64,000 bases of DNA from Chitinophaga varians (GTDB lineage: Bacteria; Bacteroidota; Bacteroidia; Chitinophagales; Chitinophagaceae): the NCBI RefSeq assembly GCF_012641275.1, contig NZ_JABAIA010000002.1:1612001-1676000 (forward strand). Direction: 5' to 3'. The notes below the pieces were generated by a model, which searched no databases, was not told the origin of the DNA, and saw only the letters and a program-made list of their open reading frames with translations. Numbering within the stretch: position 1 is the stretch's first letter; each line of letters begins with the position of its first letter. The translations under genes and the position numbers were made by a program. This document shows, piece by piece, positions 17,771 through 26,802 of the stretch.

Positions 17771-19135
17771 CTACCGCAATGACAGCTCCTTTTTCCGGCT
17801 GATGGACGGTAGCAGCAGTAAGACCATCAGCACACAGCTGGCCGTGGTGAACCATACTACGGTGTGAAAACTGTTGTCTGTCACTCCCTGTTGGTACAAT
17901 GTTTTCATTTGTGACCCGGATACAATCGCGCCGATATAACCGAAAGTACGGTAAAGCCCAAACGAAACACCGGTGCGTCCTGCCGGCGCTTCTTCGTGTA
18001 GCCATGCCTGATTGGCAATAGGATTGATGCCGGTAGACAGGCCCACCAGCAGGGTGATGCCGGTCAACAGGTATATCGGTATGTCTGCGTGAACGAAGAA
18101 CAGGGCCGCACATGCGGCGATCATACAACCAACGCCGGCCACGTTTTTCACCAGCAGGCTGTTATGCCGGGAGATGAGTAAGCCTGCGACAGCAGACACT
18201 AATGACATCGGCAATAACAAAAGGCCGGTACGTGCGGGCGAAATCTGTTTTACATGCTCCATCCATTGTGGCAGGGAAAACAACATCAGGTACATCACGT
18301 AGCTGGTGGCCATCGCACTCAGGTATACCAGCAGCAGCGAAGGCTGTTGCACAAATAAACGTACATCTATGAAAGGGCTGTCCTGTTTTCTTTCCCAGAG
18401 GATGAGCAATGTTAACAACATACCTAATAGCAGCGTGCCTCCGGGTGAAAAGGAGTGGTGCAATAACAGCAACAGCAGGTTGAGCAACATACCGCTGAAC
18501 AGCAGGATGCCGACGATATCCAGTTTCTGCGGCAGTTCCCGGATACTGACCGGTGCTGCCGGCGGCGTGTCGGGCAACGCCCTTGCCAGCCAGAGTGATA
18601 CCAGTACCCAGGGAATGTTGATGAAGAAAATGCCTTTCCAGCCGAATGTCTCTGATAGCAGGCCTCCCAGTGCCGGCCCCAGTACCATGCTGCCCAGGCC
18701 GGACACGGCAATGATGCCCAGTACGCCACCGGGCACCGCTTCGCCGGCCGCTGCATATCTCCGGTTGACCAGCGCAATGGCAGAAGGGTAGGCGGCAGAG
18801 GTGCCAAGGCCCAATAACACACGGGACACGATGAGCCAGTCAAAAGTAGGTGCTACGGTGCCGGTAATACCGGCCAGCAGCACCAGCAGGAATCCCAGCT
18901 GGTTTACTTTTTTAGGGCTGTACAGGTCGGCCAGTCTTCCCATGAGCGGTTGCCCGATGGTAGAGGTGAGGTACAGCGGTGTGATCAACAGGGCGCCGTC
19001 GCTGATATTGCGGCCAAAGGACTGGCAGATGGTCGTTAGCGCGGTGGCCAGCATGGTGGAGTTGAGCGGGTTCATCATGGTGCCTAGCACCAGCGGAGTG
19101 ATAAACCCGACGGGTATACGTTCTTTACTTTTCAC
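17771..19135 (-). CDS. MFS transporter, DHA2-like drug exporter
   Basis: The 454-residue protein has about 14 hydrophobic segments. The conserved MFS loop 2-3 motif is seen as GQPLMGRLADLYSPKK and the antiporter-type motif in TM5 as LGSMVLGPALGGLLSETFGW. This fits the 14-TMS DHA2 (EmrB/QacA) group of proton-driven exporters. It overlaps the end of the isochorismatase-like gene by 11 bp and is the last gene of the marR operon, so de-repression by a MarR ligand with export of that ligand or a relative is the likely logic. Confidence 0.88.
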   Translation of the reverse strand: MKSKERIPVGFITPLVLGTMMNPLNSTMLATALTTICQSFGRNISDGALLITPLYLTSTIGQPLMGRLADLYSPKKVNQLGFLLVLLAGITGTVAPTFDWLIVSRVLLGLGTSAAYPSAIALVNRRYAAAGEAVPGGVLGIIAVSGLGSMVLGPALGGLLSETFGWKGIFFINIPWVLVSLWLARALPDTPPAAPVSIRELPQKLDIVGILLFSGMLLNLLLLLLHHSFSPGGTLLLGMLLTLLILWERKQDSPFIDVRLFVQQPSLLLVYLSAMATSYVMYLMLFSLPQWMEHVKQISPARTGLLLLPMSLVSAVAGLLISRHNSLLVKNVAGVGCMIAACAALFFVHADIPIYLLTGITLLVGLSTGINPIANQAWLHEEAPAGRTGVSFGLYRTFGYIGAIVSGSQMKTLYQQGVTDNSFHTVVWFTTASCVLMVLLLLPSISRKKELSLR

Positions 19136-19733
19136 GTAAATTCAGATGATGCAGGATATCTGCTGTGGTACCTGTTTCACCGATGCGGGGGAAGATGTAA
19201 TGCAGGCTGTTTTCGTGGCAGGCCAGTTGTGTGTCTGTCATGGCGTCGGTGGCGAAGGTGATATTGAATCCGTTTTCGTTGGCGCTTCTGGCGGTGCCTT
19301 CCACGCCAATACTGGTGGAAACGCCTGCCAGCACAATGTTGGTGATGTTGCGTTCGCGCAGGATGCCAAGCAATGGCGTATTTGGAAAAGCGCTCCATGT
19401 GCCTTTGGTGATACGGATGTCTTCCGGTTGCACGTTAATTTCCGGCGCGATGTCGAAGAAGCCGCCGGCTTTCATGGCTTCCAGCTGTTGCTGCTGTGCC
19501 GCGGGATCTTTAGGCAGTCCGTTGTTGACATCAGCACGTACCAGCATGGCAGGCGAGCCGATGGGGTTTACATTGACAACTATCACAGGCAGGCCCGCTT
19601 TGCGGAAGGCCGCTGCCAGCTGAGCAGCGTTGTGAATAACGTCTTTCACCGGATGCGCCGTTTGACGGCTGAAAATGCCTGTCTGTAAATCAATGAGCAC
19701 GAGGGCAGTGTTTTTGTCGATACGCGTGATCAT
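19125..19733 (-). CDS. Isochorismatase-family protein lacking the catalytic cysteine
   Basis: The fold is shown by the start NTALVLIDLQTGIF (Asp15), by ITKGTWSAF with Lys110 and by the LAGVSTSIGVEGTARSA segment. In cysteine hydrolases of this superfamily the Cys lies in G-V-x-T-x-x-C-V-E; here the position is Gly143. EntB/PhzD-type isochorismatases also have Gly there, so the protein may act by that non-cysteine mechanism or have lost activity. It is the middle gene of the marR operon, 8 bp after marR and overlapping the exporter by 11 bp. The substrate is unknown; small aromatic compounds are a reasonable guess. Confidence 0.85.
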   Translation of the reverse strand: MITRIDKNTALVLIDLQTGIFSRQTAHPVKDVIHNAAQLAAAFRKAGLPVIVVNVNPIGSPAMLVRADVNNGLPKDPAAQQQQLEAMKAGGFFDIAPEINVQPEDIRITKGTWSAFPNTPLLGILRERNITNIVLAGVSTSIGVEGTARSANENGFNITFATDAMTDTQLACHENSLHYIFPRIGETGTTADILHHLNLREK

Positions 19734-19741
19734 GGTTTCCT

Positions 19742-20170
19742 TTATTTATAGTCTGCAATTTTGTTGAGCAGCGGCAGTACCGTTGTCAGCAATTTTTTCT
19801 CTTCTTTCGATAATGTCTGTTCAATCGCTTCGGCCAGCCATTCGTCCCGTTCATGCCGGGTTTTTTCTACCATCTTTTTCCCTTTGGGGGTGATGGTCAC
19901 GCTCATCTTACGCTTGTCTTCCGGCGATTGTGTGCGGGTAATGAGCCCTCCCGTTTCAAGGCTGTTAAGTATCTGCGACATGGACTGGTTTTTCACCTTT
20001 ACCAGCTCTGCCAGTTCTGACGGAAACATGGCGCCCTGCTGGTATACATAGGAAAGTGTTGATAACTCGCTGAGCGAGAACCCTTCTGTGGAATATACCT
20101 GCTTGCGCAGCCGCTTGTTGAGGTTGGAGATGCTAAGACGTAAGGAAGAGGCGGTGGCGAAACTGTCCAT
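19742..20170 (-). CDS. MarR family transcriptional regulator
   Basis: The 142-residue protein has the MarR winged helix: FSLSELSTLSYVYQQGAMFPSELAELVKVKNQSMSQILNSLETGGLITRTQSPEDKRKMSVTITPKG read in pieces, with the recognition helix around KVKNQSMSQILNSLE and the wing around SPEDKRKM. Flanking helices form the dimer interface. It is the first gene of an operon with the isochorismatase-like protein and the exporter. A palindromic operator immediately downstream of its -7 box (20192-20217) suggests autorepression that is relieved by a small, probably aromatic, ligand. Confidence 0.92.
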   Translation of the reverse strand: MDSFATASSLRLSISNLNKRLRKQVYSTEGFSLSELSTLSYVYQQGAMFPSELAELVKVKNQSMSQILNSLETGGLITRTQSPEDKRKMSVTITPKGKKMVEKTRHERDEWLAEAIEQTLSKEEKKLLTTVLPLLNKIADYK

Positions 20171-20191
20171 ATTAATATTGTGAGTTTTTAT

Positions 20192-20249
20192 GTAGTAAAA
20201 CTAATAAGTTTACCTTACAAATTTACACCGGGAATTTTTATTGGCCAAA
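20192..20249 (-). promoter_or_regulatory. Promoter and candidate MarR operator of the marR operon
   Basis: Read on the minus strand, TTTG at 20249-20246, a 20-bp spacer and TAAATTTG at 20225-20218 match the -33/-7 consensus of Bacteroidota. Directly downstream, about 20192-20217, is an imperfect inverted repeat of AGTAAAACT and AGTTTACCT around AATA, placed where a bound MarR dimer would cover the transcription start. The palindrome assignment is by eye. Confidence 0.6.
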
Positions 20250-20290
20250 AAAAAATAAAAAACCAGGTATTCATCAGCCGAAGGCTGGAA

Positions 20291-20324
20291 AATAAAAAAA
20301 GGCCAGGATATATACCCTGACCTT
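20291..20324 (-). terminator. Rho-independent terminator of the GH16 gene
   Basis: On the minus strand GGTCAGGG and CCTGGCC form a stem around TATATAT, followed by TTTTTTTATTT (20300-20290). It lies about 25 bp past the stop of the GH16 gene. Confidence 0.8.
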
Positions 20325-20348
20325 TTCTGTATGATTGCTTTCATGAAG

Positions 20349-21164
20349 TTACTGATACACCTTCACCCAGTCCACAATCATCTGCACAGGCAGATCATCC
20401 GGATTTACCTTACCGACCCAGGTGCCGCCCAGCTGTTGATCAATCAACAAATAAAAAGGCTGATCATAAGGCCATTGCGACGGGTCTACGCCTTCCACCC
20501 GTGGATACGTGAATGTTTCCCTGCCATTAATGAGAAATACGATCTTATCCGGGGACCAGTTGATGCCAAAGACATTGAACTCATTGTTCAGCAATGCCGC
20601 TGTACCGCCGTGGGGAGGATTTTGGGTCTGTTTCAGGTCCAGTGTATAATAGGAGTGCGTGGTCTGATAGATGATGCTGTCGTAGTTGAGATGTTCCATG
20701 ATGTCGATCTCTCCGTTGCGGGGATAGGCGCCGTATTTATTGTTTTCTGCCAGCATCCAGATAGCGGGCCAGGCGCCCTGGGCGCATTCCAGCTTAGCGC
20801 GGATTTCCACTTTCCCGTATTGGAAAGCGAATTTCCCTTTGCTATAGATGCCGCCGGTCAGGAAGGGTCTCGGGTCTTTCGTGGTGTCGGGATTATTGAT
20901 ACCGCGGAGGTACAGGTACCCGTCTTTCAGGACATAGCAGCGGTCATCGCTGGTCATGTGTTTGCCCCAGTCGGCCCCGTTGGGTGGGATGCGTGTCCAC
21001 TTGGTAGTATCCAGCGTAGAGCCGTTGAAGTTATCTTCCCATATCAGCTGCCATTGCTGCTGGGAACGCGCATTTTTTTGAAGGTACGCAGGTACTGGCA
21101 ACTGGGTTGTCCGGCATGCTGATAAACCCGCCAGAAGGCATAGAGATGGAAGAATGCATTTCAT
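20349..21164 (-). CDS. Glycoside hydrolase family 16 lipoprotein (beta-glucanase/laminarinase type)
   Basis: A lipobox (LLAGLSAC, Cys17) makes this an outer-envelope lipoprotein. The GH16 catalytic signature is intact: GEIDIMEHLN with E152 as nucleophile, D154 and E157 as acid/base. Other GH16 landmarks are WKLIWEDNFNG-like QLIWEDNFNG near residue 40, and WPAIWMLAE before the active site. The DPSQWPYDQPFYLLI stretch and the C-terminal MIVDWVKVYQ are also typical. The length of 271 residues means a single catalytic domain with no added binding module. It is divergent from the GH30 gene, suggesting joint use of beta-glucans such as laminarin or fungal cell-wall glucan (inference). Confidence 0.93.
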   Translation of the reverse strand: MKCILPSLCLLAGLSACRTTQLPVPAYLQKNARSQQQWQLIWEDNFNGSTLDTTKWTRIPPNGADWGKHMTSDDRCYVLKDGYLYLRGINNPDTTKDPRPFLTGGIYSKGKFAFQYGKVEIRAKLECAQGAWPAIWMLAENNKYGAYPRNGEIDIMEHLNYDSIIYQTTHSYYTLDLKQTQNPPHGGTAALLNNEFNVFGINWSPDKIVFLINGRETFTYPRVEGVDPSQWPYDQPFYLLIDQQLGGTWVGKVNPDDLPVQMIVDWVKVYQ

Positions 21165-21382
21165 GGTTCACATATTAATAGACGATTAAATTTGTGTTAT
21201 CACTATCCTTTTTGTAAAAGTATAGTTTTTGTTAACTAAATAATCGCTATTTTTAAAAAAGAAGCAGATAGATACCTGTGTTTTGACTGTCGGCGCCAGT
21301 GAACAATTTTTGGAAAAGTATAGATATTTTAAACTTGTAATTCACTTTACCCTATTTCCATAAAACCCAAACCCTCGTAACA

Positions 21383-22897
21383 ATGAAAAAAAATCTGCCA
21401 GGAATTTCCTTGTCCTTATTGGCCATGGTATTGGCCTCTGCATGTTCCAAAAGTATGCGGGACGACCTGAAGACCGCTGCCGACGGTAAACTCTCTAATC
21501 AGGTGGTAGCTGCCGCAGTCAGCACCGACACTGCCAACATTACCCTGAACTGGGGCACCACCTATCAGCGCATAGAAGGCTTCGGCGCGTTTGCCGGCCG
21601 CGCCACGCCTTTCTTTGAGTCGCCTAAGCGCGACACCATCATGCAACAGCTCTGGGGCGCTGACGGTTTGCAGCTGAATATCGTACGTGGTGAAGTGATG
21701 TACCATTATCCGTTCGACAAAACAACCGGCACGGTGACAATCCAGCCGGCAGGTACTACCATCGACATGGACGCTTCCAGCGCTGCGTACCAGGCCCTTA
21801 ACGGTAACCAGAAAGCGCAACTGGCGCAGCTTTGGATACTGAAGAAACTGAAAGAGCGCTACCAGGTGCCTATTATGATCGCCAGCACCTGGACGCCGCC
21901 ATTGTCCATGAAAAACAACACCTCCCAGGAGAGCGCCAAAAACTTCAACGGCCTTAACTACAGCTGCTGCTCCACAGACTTCGCCAACTACGTGGCCGGC
22001 TTCACCAAAGCCTATCAGAACGAAGGCGTCAACTTCTACGCGGTATCACCGAGCAATGAACCGGAGAACGTATTCTCCGATTGGCCTGCTTCCTATTGGA
22101 CCGCCTCACATCTGGGAGAATTTATCACCAACAATCTCCGTCCTGCTTTAAACGCCAAAGGACTGAGCACCGTAAAAATCATCTCTTCTGAAAACGCCGC
22201 ATGGGGCACCGCCAACAGCTTCCTGTCCGGTATGGACAAAAGCAAAGTCGATATTCTCGCCGGACACGGTTATGTGGAGATCGGAGACCTGATCCTGGGC
22301 AAACGCGGACTGAATCAAAACCCGCAAACATGGAACTACGCCACCGGCAACCGTCCTACATGGGTAACAGAGGCCTGCGATGACAGCGGTGTATATGACG
22401 CCACCATGACCGGCGGCCTGAAGCTCGCCATCAACATGCACAAGTTCCTGGCAGAATGTAACGTGAACGCCTATGTGTACTGGTTAGGAATGCTGGCCAT
22501 CCGGAATAACGAATCGCTGATATGCACCAATAGTGACGGCTCACTGGACTACCCTAAAACCTATGACGTAATGGGACAATATTCCAGGTTCGTACATGCC
22601 GGGTATTATCGGTTCAATTCCGCACTGGCCAACAACTCCACCCTGAAGGTATCAGCCTGGAAAGATCCGGCCACCGGCAAATTCAGCGTGGTAGTGGTGA
22701 ACCCGGGCGGCGCTGAAACCCGTACCCGTATTAAACTGTCGGGCTTCGCCAGCAATCAGATCACTTCTTACCTGACTGCCGATAATACCACCACTCACTG
22801 GCAACAAAGCGCACCGGTAGCAGCACAGGCTGATGGTAGCTTTGTAGTGGTAGTGCCGCCTGCAAGCGTTATTACGTTTACAGGGACCGCGCAATAA
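21383..22897 (+). CDS. Glycoside hydrolase family 30 lipoprotein
   Basis: A signal peptide with lipobox (LASAC, Cys21) is followed by the GH30 (beta/alpha)8 barrel. IEGFGAFAGR near residue 64 and STWTPPLSMK near 168 are family features. The acid/base glutamate is E226 in SPSNEPE and the nucleophile is E330 in WVTEACDD. The C-terminal strands from about 400 (VSAWKDPATGKFSVVVVNPG) form the accessory beta-sandwich packed on the barrel. GH30 includes glucosylceramidases, endo-beta-1,6-glucanases and glucuronoxylanases; the exact activity cannot be decided by eye. The divergent GH16 gene favours beta-1,6-glucan side chains of a mixed glucan, but the LGMLAIRNNESLICT and SRFVHAGYYRF segments also resemble xylanase-type members. 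Confidence 0.92.
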   Translation: MKKNLPGISLSLLAMVLASACSKSMRDDLKTAADGKLSNQVVAAAVSTDTANITLNWGTTYQRIEGFGAFAGRATPFFESPKRDTIMQQLWGADGLQLNIVRGEVMYHYPFDKTTGTVTIQPAGTTIDMDASSAAYQALNGNQKAQLAQLWILKKLKERYQVPIMIASTWTPPLSMKNNTSQESAKNFNGLNYSCCSTDFANYVAGFTKAYQNEGVNFYAVSPSNEPENVFSDWPASYWTASHLGEFITNNLRPALNAKGLSTVKIISSENAAWGTANSFLSGMDKSKVDILAGHGYVEIGDLILGKRGLNQNPQTWNYATGNRPTWVTEACDDSGVYDATMTGGLKLAINMHKFLAECNVNAYVYWLGMLAIRNNESLICTNSDGSLDYPKTYDVMGQYSRFVHAGYYRFNSALANNSTLKVSAWKDPATGKFSVVVVNPGGAETRTRIKLSGFASNQITSYLTADNTTTHWQQSAPVAAQADGSFVVVVPPASVITFTGTAQ

Positions 22898-23371
22898 TTT
22901 ATTAATGCAGAAAATTCATTTATCATTCCCAGGGCTTTAGCCCTGGGATTTTATATTCATCTAACGCTTACCACTATCCGTTTTTTAACCCGGTTAATAT
23001 CCGCCTATAACTCATCAATTTCATGGCATCCGGTTTATCCATACTCCGTTAAATTCGTAACGTTGTTGTATGTAGAGCACAAACCGAGGACCTGACGCCT
23101 GTGATATCAACCAAATAGAATCAATCTGCTCTTGTTTGCCGATGCCCGGCCCTCACCGGTATTGCCGGGTTTACGCTATCCTGAATTGCCATTTTCAACC
23201 CATAAAAAAAACCACATTATGAAATAGAATTTTTCCCTCTGTCAAAGGCACAACGTGTCTATGTCTACCCATTTCCTGCTGCCACGTGCGGCTATTACTG
23301 CTATTTACACATGTTGCTGCGGCGTACTGCCGCGGATAGCAATTACTGTGTCCACATTTTAAACCAATTAT
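22898..23371. other. 474-bp gene-free region between GH30 and the M43 protease
   Basis: Besides the REP-like palindrome there is no convincing ORF. A short hairpin occurs at about 23313-23343 (TTGCT and AGCAA enclosing GCGGC-GTACT-GCCGC), about 30 bp before the protease ATG, and a weaker CCGG-rich one near 23144-23170. Neither has a T run. The rest probably holds the protease promoter and leader; no clear TAnnTTTG box was found. Confidence 0.5.
22928..22947. repeat. REP-like palindrome, copy 1
   Basis: CCCAGGGCTTTAGCCCTGGG lies 30 bp after the GH30 stop codon. It is the reverse orientation of the family consensus CCCAGGGCTRAAGCCCTGGG (R = A or G), copies of which are at 35735, 51181 and 51972. 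It has an 8-bp perfect stem and a 4-nt loop. Confidence 0.85.
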
Positions 23372-26300
23372 ATGTCACCTTTATCACGAAAGATAATAAC
23401 GCTCTTGTTATGTCTGGTGGCCGGCTATGGGGTTAATGCCCAGCAGCCCGGACTTCCGCCGCTTCCCGATCACTGTACTTCCTCAAAAGCCATGCAGGAC
23501 CTGTACAAAAAACATCCCGCTTCCCGGCAGGCCGCCATCAACCAGGAAGCACAGATCAAAAAAATAATTGCCGTTATGCGCCAGCAGAGAGCCGCGCTGG
23601 CAGGACCTGTGCAGTATACCATTCCGGTGGTGTTTCACATCAATGACCCGGTAAACCCCTATAAGGTGACGATGGAACAAATCCGCTCCGCCATCGATAT
23701 CCTCAATCAGGATTATAACCTGCTCAATGCAGACTATTCATCTATCGATCCGCGTTTTATCGGATTGGCGGCTAATCTGCATATCACTTTCCGCTTAGCG
23801 GACATTGACCCGCAGGGAAATCCCACTAACGGGGTCACCTACCATTACAATGACCTGGACGGCCGTTCCCCCGATGGTACCGGCTCTGCTGTAAAAAGCA
23901 TTTCTTACTGGCCGGGCAATAAATACCTCAACATCTGGATTGTGAGCGAGGTGGAACAGAAAGGGGTGTACAACAATTCCGGATGGACCTATCTGCCCGA
24001 CGACTGGGTCGCTTCCAATCACCTGGATGGTGTTGTGTACAACTGGCGTTACCTGGGCGCTCCCGGTGTGGGCAGCTCAGAGAACAACCAGCCCAATATG
24101 AAAAGGGTGCTGACACATGAAGTGGGGCACTTCCTCAACCTGCAGCACACTTTTGAAAACGGTTGTACCGCCCCTGGCGATGAGGTGGATGACACGCCGC
24201 CTACACAGTCCAACTTCGGTGGCTGTAACCTCAACGCCAACTGGTGCGGATCTGTAGCGAACGTTGAGAACTATATGGACTACTCCTCCTGTGCCAAAAT
24301 GTTCACGGTAGGACAGCGCGACCGTATGCTGGCGGCGCTGACAGGCAACGTGGCCCAACGCAGCAACCTGTGGAGCGCCACCAACCTGGCCGCTACCTTA
24401 TTACCTGATTCCGTAAAAAGGCTGGTGCCTAATTTTACGCTCTTCAACGAAAGTGACGTGAACAACGGCGCTATTACGGGAACGGATACACTGAAATTGC
24501 TGGGCGGCGCACAGTTTGCCATCAGCAGCGGCACCTTCACAGCAGGTACGCATTTCACCACACAGAACGTGCCCGCTGGTCTGACGGCGCAGGTGCAGGT
24601 GGTGAACAGCAAAACCGCTATACTGACTTTTACCGGCAACGCCAGTCAGCACGCGGTGGCCAACAACAACGACAGTGTAAAAATCACTTTCCTGAATGCC
24701 GCCATACAAGGCGGTGTAAGCTCACTGTACCGCAGCTACGTAGTTTTCGGTATCCACTTCCTCGATCCCTATAAGATCGTTTATACAGACTATCCCGATG
24801 TTACGATCACCAGCGGCAATCCATGGCAGTACATCAGCTTCGGCGCCGGTGATGCGGAATACGGCGGCTGGTTCGATAATAACAAGTTGCGCTTCGAAAC
24901 CTATCAGAAAGCGGCTGTCTGCGAAGGCACTACGCTTAATATCTCACCGCTGGCAGCCAACACGCTGATCGGCGATACTTCCAACTTTGTGGTGGGCGGC
25001 GCTTATCCCAATGAACACGATATTTACAGCGCTACCTATACCAAATGGGCGGGCAAGACCGCCTATATTGGCCTGAAGTTCACTATGGGCGGAAAACCCC
25101 GCTATGGATGGATGCGCATCAGCGTAGCTGCTGATGGCAGCAGTTATACCATCAAAGACTATGCATGGAACCAGGCGCCTAACGGCAGCATTAGAACGGG
25201 TGATGCCGGTAAGGCCACCGTTTCCTGGTCCAGGACAGCCTTCCGCGAAGCGCTTTCCAATGACGGCGCTATAACGGATACGGCTGAAGTAGGAATACTG
25301 GGCAATACCTTTGCCATCAGCTCCGGCAACTTTACTGCCAACACGCATTATACGGTCAGCAATCTGCCGGCCGGATTAAGTGTGCAGCTGACCGCACTGA
25401 ATAACACCACGGCGCGTTTAACCTTTACCGGTAAAGCCACCAGCAACGCTGCGGCTAACAGTACTACCGCTACCATTACGTTCCTGCAGGCGGCGTTCAG
25501 TACCCCGCAAACGCCTGACAGCAGCCAGAAACAGCTCAGCATCAGCTTCCGCGATCCATTCCAGATCAAATACGTGGACGTAAACGATACCACTTACACC
25601 ATTAACGCTACCAACAACTGGTACTACTTCCTGGTGGATAACAACGCGGATGCGGCTTACGGCCTGTGGTCCGACAGCGGTAAACTGCGGCTGGAAACCT
25701 ATAAGAAACCAATAGTGACGGTAGGCGCCACCAGGAACATCGCGATGCTGGCGGCCGGTACGGTCATCAGTGATTCGTCCAACTTTGTGGCGGGTGGTGA
25801 TTATCCTAACGAGCATGACCTGGTAACGACGGCTTATACGCCATGGAAAGGCCAGACAGCCTATGCAGGATTCACTTTCTCTTCCGGTGGTGAAAACTTC
25901 TATGGGTGGTTCCGTTTTAAAGTCAACGCTAACGGTACCAGCTATACGCTGATGGACTATGCTTACAATACATTACCGGGCGGCAGTATCAAGGCAGGCC
26001 AGATGTCATCCACGCCGCCGCAGGACACCGGTCTCCGGGTACAGGACTATTGCACTGCCAGCACGGCATTGAATTACAATACCATCACACGCGTACGCTT
26101 CGCCAACCTGGACAACAGTTCACAATGGGACGGCTACAAAGACTTCACCGCGTTGTCCGCGAATGTGATAGCCGGACAGTCCTATCAGTTGCAGGTCAAC
26201 CTGGGCGTGGAATACTGGCCTGACATTTCCGTAGCGGTATGGATAGACTGGAATGGGGACAAACAGCTGAACGACACTACAGAAAAAGTATACGTGAAAC

Positions 26301-26746
26301 GTGGCAGCGGTCCGTTTAGCCAGACCATCACCGTGCCTGCCAATGCGAAAACAGGTCCAACCCTGATGCGCGTACGCATGGGCTATGGCAGCAACGTGAA
26401 ACCCTGTGGCATAGATGCTTACCAGGGAGAAGTAGAGGACTATAAAGTCAATGTGAGCGGTGGTTCTTCCCTGATGACGATGAAGGAGGCAGTAAATAAA
26501 CCGGTGCTGACGGCTACCAGTCCGTTTGATGACCGTATACAATTGTATTTCCAGTCTGTCTGGAATGGTCCGGTGATCGTCCGGTTATATGGTCTCGATG
26601 GCCATATCGTGAAAGAGCAAAGGGAGCAGGTGATCAAAGGCATGAACAGAATACAGGTGAACAGTCTTTCCACCTTGCCATCTGGTGTTTATCTGATAGA
26701 TATCTCCCGTGGTTTTGAGCGCATCAGCGTGAAAGTGGTGAAGTAG
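23372..26746 (+). CDS. Secreted M43 family zinc metalloprotease with GEVED domain and T9SS sorting tail
   Basis: A signal peptide (MSPLSRKIITLLLCLVAGYGVNAQ) precedes a pappalysin-type catalytic domain with H249-E250-V-G-H253 and H259 (HEVGHFLNLQH), and the Met-turn region VENYMDYSSC. After the catalytic domain come two homologous beta-rich repeats (about 346-613 and 614-877), each with an NNGAIT/NDGAIT start, a TLTFTG-like strand, and a YPNEHD segment. Then follows a GEVED-type domain (about 890-1033, ending GEVEDYKVNV) and a C-terminal sorting region (about 1045-1124, LYGLDGHIVKE...LPSGVYLIDI...KVVK) as used by the type IX secretion system. The protein is therefore exported and probably surface-attached or released. 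The 1124-residue length is large for M43. Confidence 0.92.
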   Translation: MSPLSRKIITLLLCLVAGYGVNAQQPGLPPLPDHCTSSKAMQDLYKKHPASRQAAINQEAQIKKIIAVMRQQRAALAGPVQYTIPVVFHINDPVNPYKVTMEQIRSAIDILNQDYNLLNADYSSIDPRFIGLAANLHITFRLADIDPQGNPTNGVTYHYNDLDGRSPDGTGSAVKSISYWPGNKYLNIWIVSEVEQKGVYNNSGWTYLPDDWVASNHLDGVVYNWRYLGAPGVGSSENNQPNMKRVLTHEVGHFLNLQHTFENGCTAPGDEVDDTPPTQSNFGGCNLNANWCGSVANVENYMDYSSCAKMFTVGQRDRMLAALTGNVAQRSNLWSATNLAATLLPDSVKRLVPNFTLFNESDVNNGAITGTDTLKLLGGAQFAISSGTFTAGTHFTTQNVPAGLTAQVQVVNSKTAILTFTGNASQHAVANNNDSVKITFLNAAIQGGVSSLYRSYVVFGIHFLDPYKIVYTDYPDVTITSGNPWQYISFGAGDAEYGGWFDNNKLRFETYQKAAVCEGTTLNISPLAANTLIGDTSNFVVGGAYPNEHDIYSATYTKWAGKTAYIGLKFTMGGKPRYGWMRISVAADGSSYTIKDYAWNQAPNGSIRTGDAGKATVSWSRTAFREALSNDGAITDTAEVGILGNTFAISSGNFTANTHYTVSNLPAGLSVQLTALNNTTARLTFTGKATSNAAANSTTATITFLQAAFSTPQTPDSSQKQLSISFRDPFQIKYVDVNDTTYTINATNNWYYFLVDNNADAAYGLWSDSGKLRLETYKKPIVTVGATRNIAMLAAGTVISDSSNFVAGGDYPNEHDLVTTAYTPWKGQTAYAGFTFSSGGENFYGWFRFKVNANGTSYTLMDYAYNTLPGGSIKAGQMSSTPPQDTGLRVQDYCTASTALNYNTITRVRFANLDNSSQWDGYKDFTALSANVIAGQSYQLQVNLGVEYWPDISVAVWIDWNGDKQLNDTTEKVYVKRGSGPFSQTITVPANAKTGPTLMRVRMGYGSNVKPCGIDAYQGEVEDYKVNVSGGSSLMTMKEAVNKPVLTATSPFDDRIQLYFQSVWNGPVIVRLYGLDGHIVKEQREQVIKGMNRIQVNSLSTLPSGVYLIDISRGFERISVKVVK

Positions 26747-26768
26747 TTCCTGACTAACCAATTATACC

Positions 26769-26802
26769 GGGCGTCTCATCAACAGATGAGGCGCCTTTTT
26801 TT
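26769..26802 (+). terminator. Rho-independent terminator of the M43 protease gene
   Basis: GGCGTCTCATC and GATGAGGCGCC pair (one G-T) around AACA, followed by TTTTTTT. It lies about 25 bp past the protease stop and directly abuts the stop codon of the convergent phosphatase gene. Confidence 0.88.

Noticed and set aside
20349..21122. 263-residue frame antisense to GH16
   Set aside because: GH16 on the minus strand has a lipobox and the intact GEIDIMEH active site; the antisense frame has no motif.
22928..22947. Rho-independent terminator of GH30
   Set aside because: The hairpin has only ATTTTAT after it, and the same palindrome recurs at three other places including a gene stop codon and a transposase flank, so a dispersed repeat explains it better, though it might still weaken transcription.
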